From assembly GCF_016107305.1 (NCBI RefSeq), contig NZ_RCVR01000001.1, forward strand, positions 404,443-468,442: DNA of 64,000 bases, given 5' to 3'. Shown here in pieces: positions 56,932 to 64,000 of this stretch. Made by a program: the position numbers and the translations under genes. The notes beneath the pieces are model-generated. The model searched no databases, was not told the DNA's origin, and worked only from the letters and a program-made list of their open reading frames with translations. Source of the stretch: Roseomonas sp. KE2513. Its GTDB lineage: Bacteria > Pseudomonadota > Alphaproteobacteria > Acetobacterales > Acetobacteraceae. The stretch's first letter is position 1. Every line of letters begins with the position of its first letter.

Positions 56932-57944
56932 GCCTGCTTGAGATCCGTGACCTCCGTCTCGTCTTTGATGGCTTCGAGGGGCGCGCCCATGTGCTGGACG
57001 GGATCGACCTGTCCGTCGCGACAGGCGAGGCGGTGGGCATTGTCGGCGAGACGGGCTGCGGCAAGTCGGTTCTCGCGCGCAGCGTGCTGCGGCTGAACCC
57101 CTCGCCGCCCGCGCGGGTGACGGGTGGCGCGATCCACTTCGATGGCATCGATATCCTCGGCATGGACGGGGCCGCACTGCGCCGGATGCGCGGACGGGAC
57201 ATCGGGATGGTGTTCCAGGACCCCGTCACCTATCTCAACCCTGTCTTCACCATTGGCCAGCAAATGGCCGAGGTCCTGCGGGCGCATGAGCCCGGGCTGT
57301 CGCGCACAGCACTGAGGACGCGCAGCGTCGCGCTGCTGGAATCCGTGCGCCTGCCGGAGGCGGAGGCCTTGCTCTCCCGCTATCCGCACGAGCTGTCGGG
57401 CGGGATGCGGCAACGCGTGCTGATCGCCGAGGCGCTGGCAGGAAACCCCCACCTGCTGATTGCCGATGAACCGACGACCGCGCTCGATGTCACCATCCAG
57501 CGGCAAGTGCTGGCGCTCATCGCCGACTTGGTGCGGCGGCTCGGGCTGACTTTGATTCTGATCAGCCATGATCTCGGTGTGATCGGCGCCGTGTGCCGGC
57601 GCATTGTCGTCATGTACTCCGGCACTATCGTGGAGGATGCCCCGGCGGAGGCACTGTTTCGCGGGCCGCAGCACCCCTATACGCGCGGGCTGCTTGCCGC
57701 CATTCCCGACCTGAACAGGCCGGAGCACATGCCAGCCAGCATTCCCGGCAGTATCCCGGACCTACGCCACCCTCCCTCGGGATGCCGATTCCATCCGCGC
57801 TGCCCTCTGGCGATGCCGGTATGCGCGCGAGAGAAGCCACCGCTGGTTCCGGCGGCCGCCGCCTCGCAGCATCTGGTGGCGTGTCACGCCGTGGCGCAGA
57901 GTATGGTCGCTGCCGAGCTTGGGCTGACGAGGGCACCGGTATGA
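56928..57944 (+). CDS. Dipeptide-type ABC transporter ATPase (DppD-like)
   Basis: A 338-residue ATPase. Walker A GETGCGKS, QDPVTYLNPVFTIGQQ at the Q-loop, signature LSGGMRQRVLIAEAL, Walker B LLIADEPTTALD. The C-terminal oligopeptide-transporter extension (about 255-330) has CRFHPRCPLAMPVC; in relatives such cysteines bind a 4Fe-4S cluster. Start ATG 56928 overlaps the upstream stop. Confidence 0.94.
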   Translation: MSLLEIRDLRLVFDGFEGRAHVLDGIDLSVATGEAVGIVGETGCGKSVLARSVLRLNPSPPARVTGGAIHFDGIDILGMDGAALRRMRGRDIGMVFQDPVTYLNPVFTIGQQMAEVLRAHEPGLSRTALRTRSVALLESVRLPEAEALLSRYPHELSGGMRQRVLIAEALAGNPHLLIADEPTTALDVTIQRQVLALIADLVRRLGLTLILISHDLGVIGAVCRRIVVMYSGTIVEDAPAEALFRGPQHPYTRGLLAAIPDLNRPEHMPASIPGSIPDLRHPPSGCRFHPRCPLAMPVCAREKPPLVPAAAASQHLVACHAVAQSMVAAELGLTRAPV

Positions 57945-58744
57945 CGGTACCGCTGCTGAGTGCAGAGAGGGTATCGGTCCGCTTCGGGCAACATCTGGCG
58001 CTGGAGAACGTCTCCATCGCGCTGCGGCCTGGCGCGGCGTTAGGACTGGTCGGGGAGTCCGGCTCGGGCAAATCCACCCTGCTGCGCGCGCTGCTGAAGT
58101 TGCAGCCCGTCTCGACCGGGCGCGTGCTGCTGGACGGCACCGACATCACAGGCGCCGGCGGGGCCGCGCTGCGGCCGCTGCGGCGCGCTGTGCAGGTGGT
58201 GTTCCAGAACCCGCATTCGGCGCTGAATCCGCGCAGCACGGTGCACGACTCCGTGGCGGAGCCGCTGCGCATCCTTGGCGGCCTTGACCGGAGGCGGCTA
58301 CAAAGCCGGGTGGCGGGGTTGCTGACGGATGTGGGGCTGGGGCCCGAGTTTCTCTGGCGCTACCCGCATGAACTCTCGGGTGGCCAGAAGCAGCGCGTCT
58401 GCATCGCGCGTGCCCTCGCACCCGGGCCGCGGGCGCTGCTGCTGGACGAGCCTACCTCCGCGCTTGACGTCTCTGTGCAGGCGCAGATCATCGAATTGCT
58501 GCGAGGTCTGCGGCAGCGGCACCAACTCGCCTATCTCTTCGTGTCGCACAACCTCGCGGTGGTGCGGCTCCTCTGCGACGAGGTCATGGTGTTGCGACAA
58601 GGGCAGGTCGTGGAGGTGGGGCCGGTCGCGCAGGTGCTTCAGGAGCCCCGCGAAGCCTACACGCGCGCGCTGCTCAGCTCGGTCCTTTCCCCAGGCATCA
58701 CGGACCTACGCGAACCGAAGGGCGTCAGCGAGGACGCCTCGTAG
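57941..58744 (+). CDS. Dipeptide-type ABC transporter ATPase (DppF-like)
   Basis: A 267-residue ATPase with Walker A GESGSGKST, FQNPHSALNPRSTV, signature LSGGQKQRVCIARAL and Walker B LLLDEPTSALD. It lacks the long cysteine-bearing tail of DppF and is about 50 residues short of the usual. It begins in the DppD-like stop (ATGA) and ends the operon. Confidence 0.93.
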   Translation: MTVPLLSAERVSVRFGQHLALENVSIALRPGAALGLVGESGSGKSTLLRALLKLQPVSTGRVLLDGTDITGAGGAALRPLRRAVQVVFQNPHSALNPRSTVHDSVAEPLRILGGLDRRRLQSRVAGLLTDVGLGPEFLWRYPHELSGGQKQRVCIARALAPGPRALLLDEPTSALDVSVQAQIIELLRGLRQRHQLAYLFVSHNLAVVRLLCDEVMVLRQGQVVEVGPVAQVLQEPREAYTRALLSSVLSPGITDLREPKGVSEDAS

Positions 58745-58946
58745 CGTCGCCTGTTCAATCGCTCCACGCTTTCGTGCCGAAGAATGTTTGCGCCGAATTC
58801 TTCTCGCTGTAGCGAGATCAACTCCGGTGCTAAGACGAGGCCAGTGTGGGCCAGAGGGGCCGCGGCGCCCGCGTCTGGCACGAGCGCGGCATCCGCCCGA
58901 GTTGTGTCATCGACCAGCGCCATGCGTCAGCCGAATTTTTAGCGCG

Positions 58947-59338
58947 GTCCGCCCCGGCACTGATCAGGCCTTCGCTCTCGCGCTGACCGAGCTGGGCACG
59001 GCGGCCATGCAGGCCTTCCTCGGCCACTTCGCCGCCACCCTGCTCGAGGGCGTCCACGCCGCCCTTCGACTGGACGGCGCGGGCTGGCACATCGCAGGAC
59101 GGCTCACCGTGCCTGACAACGTCAGCCTTATCTTCCTGCCGCCCTACGCTCCGGAATTGAACCCAATCGAGCGCGTCTGGCTCCTCTGCGCAAGCGCTTC
59201 CTCTCGCTTCGTCTCTTCCCCAATCTCAAAGCCACCATCGATGGCTGCTGCCAAGCCTGGAACCACCTCACCGCCGAACCCGGCCGCATCGCTTCCCTGA
59301 CAGACTACCCATACCTGCGGTCAGTCAGGACTTCATGA
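58947..59338 (+). pseudogene. IS630-family transposase C-terminal fragment, frameshifted
   Basis: The reading frame begins abruptly at VRPGTDQAFALALTELG, continues AATLLEGVHAALRLDGAGWH and LPPYAPELNPIERVWL, then a frameshift near 59,187 moves the rest (LRKRFLSLRLFPNLKATIDG, CCQAWNHLTAEPGRIASL, TDYPYLRSVRTS) to another frame, with stop at 59336-59338. The N-terminal HTH half is absent. The catalytic DG(A)GWH and NPIERVW are retained. Confidence 0.88.
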
Positions 59339-59412
59339 GCCGAGTATGAGACGCAGCCGCCTGTTCCCATACTTAAGCAGGTCATTTCTCGCCGACGACA
59401 GCAAGATGCCAC

Positions 59413-59970
59413 CTAGTCGAATTGATCCCCGCAGTTCAGGAGATCGTTGAGCTTAACCACGTCGGGATCGGACTGCGCGAGATTCCGGATATTGAAGCAT
59501 CGTCGGTTCCAGAGGTTACGCGGATCGAAGGCCGTCGAGGTTGCTTGCCATGATCCACCTAGCTGCGGATTAAAAAGGCTAGTGGGATCGAGGTTCAGGA
59601 ACTCGTAGAAGGCGCTGAGGACCGCCGTCGAGATGTATAGCTCCGTCAGGGCCGGCGCGATGACGGTGATCCGCCGGTAGTCGGCGAGCGTCGAGTCTTC
59701 CTGCCGCTTACCGGCAATATCAATCAGGAAGGCGCGCGTCAGCGGGTCGATCCGCCGGTCGTTCAGGAACTCGCGAATTGCGAGTGGAATGAAGCGCTGG
59801 GGCGCAACGTCGCCACCGCCGCGCGGAACGGCGACCGGCGCCTGACGCGCCGCGGGCGCCGGCCGGCGCTCCACCGGCCGCTCGCGCGACGGCTGGGCCT
59901 CGGCTGTGGCGCCAAGGGCGAGCCCGAGTAGGACCGCCAGTGCAGCCTTAGCGAACCGTGACAGGTGCAC
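59413..59970 (-). CDS. Secreted protein of unknown function
   Basis: A 185-residue protein with a signal peptide (FAKAALAVLLGLALGATAEAQ, about 6-26), a Pro/Arg/Ala-rich linker (SRERPVERRPAPAARQAPVAV region) and then a compact domain (about 60-185) with two cysteines near the C-terminus (RCFNIRN and NCGDQFD) that could form a disulfide. GTG 59970 is chosen because AAGGA lies six bases upstream and the signal peptide begins there. No family recognised. It is divergent from a truncated reductase gene that starts at the same point. Confidence 0.65.
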   Translation of the reverse strand: MHLSRFAKAALAVLLGLALGATAEAQPSRERPVERRPAPAARQAPVAVPRGGGDVAPQRFIPLAIREFLNDRRIDPLTRAFLIDIAGKRQEDSTLADYRRITVIAPALTELYISTAVLSAFYEFLNLDPTSLFNPQLGGSWQATSTAFDPRNLWNRRCFNIRNLAQSDPDVVKLNDLLNCGDQFD

Positions 59971-60277
59971 CTGGAGTCCTTCGCGCCGCTTCACGCGCCA
60001 TTCGCCGCGGGCGGCTTCACGGTGAACCTCGCCCGCAGCGGCCGCAGCCTGGCGGCAACGCCCGGCCGGTCCATCCTCGATGCCATTACCGCGGTGGGCG
60101 TCGAGGCACCGCACTCCTGCCTGCAGGGCATCTGCGGCGACTGCGAGACACGGGTGCTGGCCGGCACGCCCGACCACCGCGGTTCGATCCTGTCCGAGGC
60201 TGAGCGGCAAGCTGGCGTCACGACCGATGATCTACTGCTCCGGCGCACTCTCGGACGCGCTCATCCTAGATATCTGA
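59965..60277 (+). pseudogene. Ferredoxin domain of a dioxygenase reductase (VanB/phthalate reductase type), truncated and frameshifted
   Basis: Only the C-terminal 2Fe-2S ferredoxin domain is left: VHLESFAPLHAPFAAGGF, ATPGRSILDAITAVGVEAPHSC, CLQGICGDCETRVLAGTPDHRG. Cys-x4-Cys-x2-Cys is visible; the fourth ligand falls in MIYCSGALSDALILDI, which is in a different frame after a frameshift near 60,215. The flavin and NAD domains upstream are missing, replaced by the secreted-protein gene. Such reductases feed Rieske oxygenases, remains of which follow. Confidence 0.85.
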
Positions 60278-60298
60278 CAGCAAAGGAGGAGAACGCCA

Positions 60299-60497
60299 CG
60301 CCCGATACCCACATCACGTCCCCCGACAGTGGCACCGGCTACGACCGCCCGAAGCCGACCTACGACCGCGCCCTGACCGAATTGGGCCGTGGCACGCCGA
60401 TGGGCGAGCTGCTGCGCCGCTACTGGCACCCGGTCGGCCTTTCCTCTGATGCTGGCAGCACGCCAAAACAGGTGCGCGCCCTCGGCGAGCTTCGCAA
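60299..60497 (+). pseudogene. N-terminal stub of a Rieske-type ring-hydroxylating oxygenase
   Basis: Behind AAAGGAGG (60281-60288) a frame opens at ACG rather than ATG and reads TPDTHITSPDSGTGYDRP, TYDRALTELGRGTPMGELL, RRYWHPVGLSS and ends around VRALGE. GTPMGELLRRYWHPV is the classic start of phthalate/vanillate-type oxygenase large subunits, just before the Rieske domain. Everything from the Rieske cluster on is gone. The well-placed ribosome site before an ACG suggests an original ATG mutated. Confidence 0.78.
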
Positions 60498-60504
60498 GCC
60501 CGGT

Positions 60505-60856
60505 GGGGGCGGTGCCGCTCGCGCGGGTCAAGCGCATCAAGCCCCTCGCCATGGTCGGCCGCAGTCGATCCGCCGCCATGCCAGAAGTGCCGACTTTCGC
60601 TGAGCAGGGTATTGCGGATTTGAAAGTCGCGCCCTTCGTCGCCGCCTGGGCGCCTGCGCAAACGCCGCGAGCCATCGTCTATCGGTTGCATGCAGCATTT
60701 ATGGCCGCCGTGAGCGACAACGAGGTCTGTCAACGCATGCTCGAGCAGGGGCAGGATCCGGTCGCGTCGTTACCGGAAGAACTGGCCGAGACCGTCAGCC
60801 GGGATCTGCCCAGCTGGCAATCCCTGATCGAGCTTTCCGGTGCGAGGCTCGACTAA
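60505..60856 (+). pseudogene. C-terminal fragment of a TTT (Bug) substrate-binding protein
   Basis: The frame carries only the end of a Bug protein: RVKRIKPLAMVGRSRSAAMP, EVPTFAEQGIADLKV, WAPAQTPRAIVYRLHAAF and a tail SWQSLIELSGARLD, very like the C-terminus of the intact TTT protein at 29.8-30.8 kb (ELSGARME). It has no start, and is joined directly to the oxygenase stub. Confidence 0.85.
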
Positions 60857-61149
60857 GCCTTGGCGAGCGGCAACCGTCCGACCAGCAGCTTTTCGACAGT
60901 TTGTTCCGAACCCCAGCGCCGAGCCGGCGCGTCGACATCCTGCATCCTCTTGCCCTTTGTAGAGGATACCCCCGCAGCTCGGTTACATCTGCTTGGCCCC
61001 GTTCAAGCTTCCCAAGCGGCCACTCCGCTCCTGGCTATCCGAATCCACCGAAACAGCTTCCTCCTGAGCCGCAACACGGCGGCTCAGCAGATGTGCTGTG
61101 CAAAAGAACCATTCGGGTATTCCGCTCCCAGACACACGGCCAATCGTAC

Positions 61150-61400
61150 TCTGGAACAAGGGACGTTTCACCGGTCCCAAGCCACCGCTCAAGCCCAAGC
61201 AGGTCTGGGCCATCCGTCATGCTCTTCAACGCGAGCAGCGGCTCCGCGATGCGCGCCCTGTTCAACCTGGCGATTGAGAGCGAGCTTTGGGGTTGCGCCC
61301 CATTCCGGCTGACCATCGGCCAAGTGGTCGTTGATGAAACGGTCCATCAACGCGCGACGGTCATCCGACGCCGACTGCGGCCTCGCCGTCTTCAGTCTCC
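61150..61400 (+). pseudogene. Tyrosine recombinase (integrase) remnant
   Basis: The stretch reads LWNKGRFTGPKPPLKPKQVW, AIRHALQREQRLRDAR and, after a frameshift near 61,240, ALFNLAIESELWGC, RLTIGQVVVDE and QRATVIRRR. This matches short integrases of alphaproteobacteria (KPPLKPKEVWAIR...LFNLAIDSKLRGCDLV...RATV). The catalytic His-x-x-Arg and Tyr part is missing. Confidence 0.6.
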
Positions 61401-61483
61401 GCGTCTACTTCGCCGCCATTCAAGCGGTGCACCATCTCACACGAAGCGCCGCGCGTCCGCCAAACGACTGGACTAGTTGTGGA

Positions 61484-61894
61484 TTAGCCAGCTCGCATGG
61501 CTTGGACAGGTGAACCGGTCGTGAGGCTTGCCTGGTCAAGCATCACTTCCTCAGCGACTGAGGCAGCTTCGGCCATGATGACGTGCATCTCCCGCAGCAG
61601 GGCCGCGCCTTTGACCGTTCGCTGCACGAGCACGGAGCGGCGGTCTTTCAGGTCCGTCTTGCGGCGGGCGAAGTCGAGTTCGCCCAAACGATCCAGTGCG
61701 CGGGTGATCGCGGGCTTGGAGACGTTCAACTGGGCAGCCAGCCCTCGCACGGTGTGTGGCCCCTCGCCGAGGTAGACCGTGAGGAAGACTCCGAGTTGTC
61801 TGGCCGTTAGATCTGGGCCATCGCGGCGGACGAGAGAGACGACGGTCTCCCGGAGGATCCCAACTAACTGGTCCGGTGTGCCTTGCACGGGCAT
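61484..61894 (-). CDS. MarR family transcription regulator
   Basis: A 136-residue winged-helix regulator: DLTARQLGVFLTVYLGEG, VRGLAAQLNVSKPAITRALDRL (recognition helix) and KDRRSVLVQRTVKGAALL (wing). MarR proteins repress efflux, stress or aromatic-catabolism genes and are relieved by phenolic ligands. The ATG at 61894 has AAGGA upstream. No obvious target gene is intact beside it; it may be a survivor of the decayed aromatic-degradation cluster to its left. Confidence 0.88.
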   Translation of the reverse strand: MPVQGTPDQLVGILRETVVSLVRRDGPDLTARQLGVFLTVYLGEGPHTVRGLAAQLNVSKPAITRALDRLGELDFARRKTDLKDRRSVLVQRTVKGAALLREMHVIMAEAASVAEEVMLDQASLTTGSPVQAMRAG

Positions 61895-62125
61895 GGGCGG
61901 TTCCTTCTCATGGAATATTGGCGAGACGGGTCGTTCCGGCCATTCCAGTTATAGGCTGATAATTCCTATTGTGCAACCTTGGGTTGAGGCAGTAACATTG
62001 CTTCTCGCGAACGAGGATCGTTATGGTTCCGGAGCCAGTCCACCGATCAGCCATCAGCCTGGCCGGCATAGGCAACTCGACAACTCACCCCACCACACAC
62101 CTGCCTAGGCTCTGGAGCCCGGCTC

Positions 62126-62563
62126 ATGGCTGACACGCCCCCCTACCCGGATCCACCTGCGCCGCTCCGCCCGGCATTCGGGTTCATGGGTGCTGACTGG
62201 AGCAGCCCGTTTCTGCCAGGCTCCAATCCTCCGTCTCTCTCCGCCGAGACGCCTGCTATGGGGACCGGCGGCCCTGACACTGACCTCATTCGCTTCTGCG
62301 CTGAGCATCCCAAACACATGGCCGCGGTGAAGGACGCTCCTGACGAGGAGGAGGACGGTCCTGCCTGGCGCGCCTACGAGGAGAACAGGGATGCGATCAG
62401 CGCGATCAGGCCGCAGACGCTCGCCGGGATGATTGCCAAGGCTCGCGCGGCCAAGCTCGAAGCGGGTTTCTGGGACAGGGACGAAAACATCCATGGCACC
62501 ATGGCCGAGCCCTGGGCATGGGATCTCGTGAACAGCCTTCTGCAACTGGCAGGCGAAGGGTAA
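62126..62563 (+). CDS. Small hypothetical protein
   Basis: A 145-residue acidic protein. The C-terminal part (about 50-142) looks structured: LIRFCAEHPKHMAAV, AWRAYEENRDAIS, TLAGMIAKARAAKLEA and AWAWDLVNSLLQLAGE. Short proteins with a LIRxCAEH...AWDLVNDLLRL layout are frequent, often multicopy and near mobile DNA, in Acetobacteraceae and Methylobacterium; function unknown. TGGAG lies upstream of the ATG. Confidence 0.7.
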   Translation: MADTPPYPDPPAPLRPAFGFMGADWSSPFLPGSNPPSLSAETPAMGTGGPDTDLIRFCAEHPKHMAAVKDAPDEEEDGPAWRAYEENRDAISAIRPQTLAGMIAKARAAKLEAGFWDRDENIHGTMAEPWAWDLVNSLLQLAGEG

Positions 62564-62609
62564 ACCGCGCCTGGCAACCGCCCCCTCCCTGTCTCTTCTA
62601 CCGCCGAGC

Positions 62610-63616
62610 TCATGAATTGACCTGTCTGATCCAGGGATAGTTGGTGGGGGAGTGGAGGTGATCGGGCGTGAGAGCGTTTCAGGCTTGGCAGCATGCGTCG
62701 ACGATGGCGGCGTTGCTGTTGAGCAGGCGGTGGGACAGGAACCGCTCGCGCAGGTGGAGCCAGACGCGCTCAACCGGGTTCAACTCGGGTGCGTAGGGCG
62801 GCAACTGAATTAGGATGACGTTGTTGGACACACGGAGCTGCCGTGAGCCGTGCCAGCCTGCTTGGTCGATCACGAGGACGGCGTGGACGTCGGGGGCGAG
62901 GGTGGCGGCTAAGTGCTCCAGGAACACGCTCGTGGCCGTGGTGGACACCACCGGCAGGACCAGGGCGAACCCCTCGCCTGTTGCGGGCCGAACGGTCGCG
63001 TCGAGGTAGGTCCAGTCATGGCGCTGATCGCACAGCCCGCGCGGGCGCTGCCCTCGTGCCCACCAGCGATGGCCAGTGCGGCCTTTCTGGCCCACCCTGG
63101 CCTCGTCCTGGAACCAGAGCTCGATCCGCTGACATGGATGATTGGCGGCGACGGCTGCTACGGCACGGCGCAGCCCCCTTTTGCAGAGGCTGTCTTGGCC
63201 ACCTCGTCGGCCTCGGGGGGCCGCGGCCGGGTCTTCTGCCAGGACAGATCTAAGCCGCGTACCACCCGCGACCGGCTCGCCGGGTGCAGGCGCTTGTCAA
63301 AGCAGCCCTCGATCCAGCGGCACAGCATCGGCAGCGTCCACTCCACCCCGCCATCCCGCTCCAGGTCAGACCCGCGCAGAATGATGGCGAACAGCACCGC
63401 CTGCTCGGGCTCGCTCAGCGTCGAGGGCCGCCCTGGCTTGGGCCGGTCTCGCAGACCCTCCAAGCCCGTGGCGTTAAAGCGTGCCACCGCGTCATGCAAC
63501 GCCTGGCGCTGCAGCCCCACCAGCCGCGTCGCCTCCGCCCGGCTTAACCCGTCCGGCGCATGCGCCACAGCCAGCATACGCGTCGCTGTCAGTGGGTTCC
63601 GCTCGCGCCGCGCCAA
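62610..63616 (-). pseudogene. IS630-family transposase with frameshift and late stop
   Basis: From a TTG at 63616 the frame reads ARRERNPLTATRMLAVAHA, LSRAEATRLVGLQRQALHDAV and RPKPGRPSTLSEPEQAVLF to ADEVAKTASAKGG; it then shifts -1 at an AAAAGGGGG run (about 63,183) into RRAVAAVAANHPCQRIELW, DEARVGQKGRTGHRWW and LPPYAPELNPVERVWLHLRER. DACCQA is followed by TGA at 62679 where relatives have TGG, after which NALTPDHLHSPTNYPWIRQ continues to the old stop at 62610. The shift could be programmed (IS630 members do this), but the late stop suggests decay. Confidence 0.88.
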
Positions 63617-64000
63617 ACGTCGACGCTCGTCCGCGCTCGCTACATCCGTCCGGATCTACAGTGCTCGCCCCATCAAGCCCACTCCGCCAGGTCACGTTAG
63701 AAGCGAACCACCACCCCCACCCGCGCGGAAATCACACGAGAGTCAGTTCATCCGCTCGCCGGGATGAGAAGCCGGCAAGCCGTTCGTTCGACTGCGCCAA
63801 GTTACGGTGCAGGAGGTCGAGTTGCGACGCATACTGTGACCATCGTCAGTCTGACTTGCATGCGCGCGCAGGTGAACTGACGATTCGCACGGTTCAGTAG
63901 GGCAGCAATGCCAGACAGCGATCGGCTACCGAACCCGACGTGCGCGACCACATCAAAGACGGCATGGTGGTCATAGTTACCTATGCTGCCAACATCGGCA
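63617..64000. other. Right end of window, no recognised gene
   Basis: About 380 bases next to the IS630 element. One plus-strand frame stays open to the window edge (VRDHIKDGMVVIVTYAANIG) but is too short to identify. Confidence 0.4.

Noticed and set aside
58747..58923. Small frames between the DppF-like gene and the IS630 remnant
   Set aside because: Overlap the transporter end or lack any ribosome site and domain.

Overview
The window reads as a high-GC alphaproteobacterial chromosome, most likely Acetobacteraceae (a Roseomonas-like bacterium). This is inferred from the Caulobacter-type flagellar gene order with an FlbD regulator, the very high GC with G/C-ending codons, and many secreted solute-binding proteins (SBPs). 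No 16S gene is present, so the assignment is tentative.

Bases 1-15,480 look like core genome. A flagellar operon runs fliG(partial)-fliH-like-fliN-flbD-flhA-flhF-flhG with mostly overlapping start and stop codons. A convergent TPR-methyltransferase follows, then a complete branched-chain amino-acid-type ABC transporter (SBP-livH-livM-livG-livF) with a MetE-like methyltransferase gene behind it. A strong hairpin separates these from the opposite-strand rplU-rpmA-obgE cluster. A tRNA-Ser(CGA) gene at 15,523-15,612 marks the change to accessory DNA.

Bases 15,613-34,840 hold a membrane-anchored DUF2235 hydrolase and a methyltransferase whose 3' end runs into a broken IS5-type transposase. A secreted MetX-like hydrolase comes next. 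An XRE-cupin regulator is divergent from a tight operon of an M81 (MlrC-like) peptidase, a class IV aminotransferase and a family 5 SBP. A five-PAS hybrid histidine kinase is coupled to an orphan ParD-like antitoxin. A tripartite-tricarboxylate (TTT) SBP, a 3-hydroxybutyrate-oligomer hydrolase and a tannase-family esterase complete the region.

Bases 35,500-46,850 form a surface/secretion locus. A 2,480-residue autotransporter has twelve repeat periods averaging exactly 279 nt. It is followed by a 1,267-residue type I-secreted protein with nine ELWVTDGT units spaced at exactly 147 nt, Ig-like domains and RTX repeats.

Bases 46,850-48,300 are an IS graveyard: an IS6-family element with a frameshifted transposase abuts an IS3-family remnant. 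The most unusual functional unit follows at 48,467-58,744. An AroM-like protein fused to a LuxR-type HTH precedes a fused hydantoinase A/B (5-oxoprolinase-like) enzyme and a full SBP-DppBCDF-type transporter, which suggests regulated uptake and ATP-dependent opening of a cyclic amide or oxoproline-like compound.

From 58,750 to the end the DNA is decayed: two IS630-family pseudogenes, a mosaic of broken catabolic genes (ferredoxin domain of a dioxygenase reductase, start of a Rieske oxygenase, tail of a TTT SBP), a tyrosine-recombinase remnant, a MarR regulator and two small hypothetical proteins.
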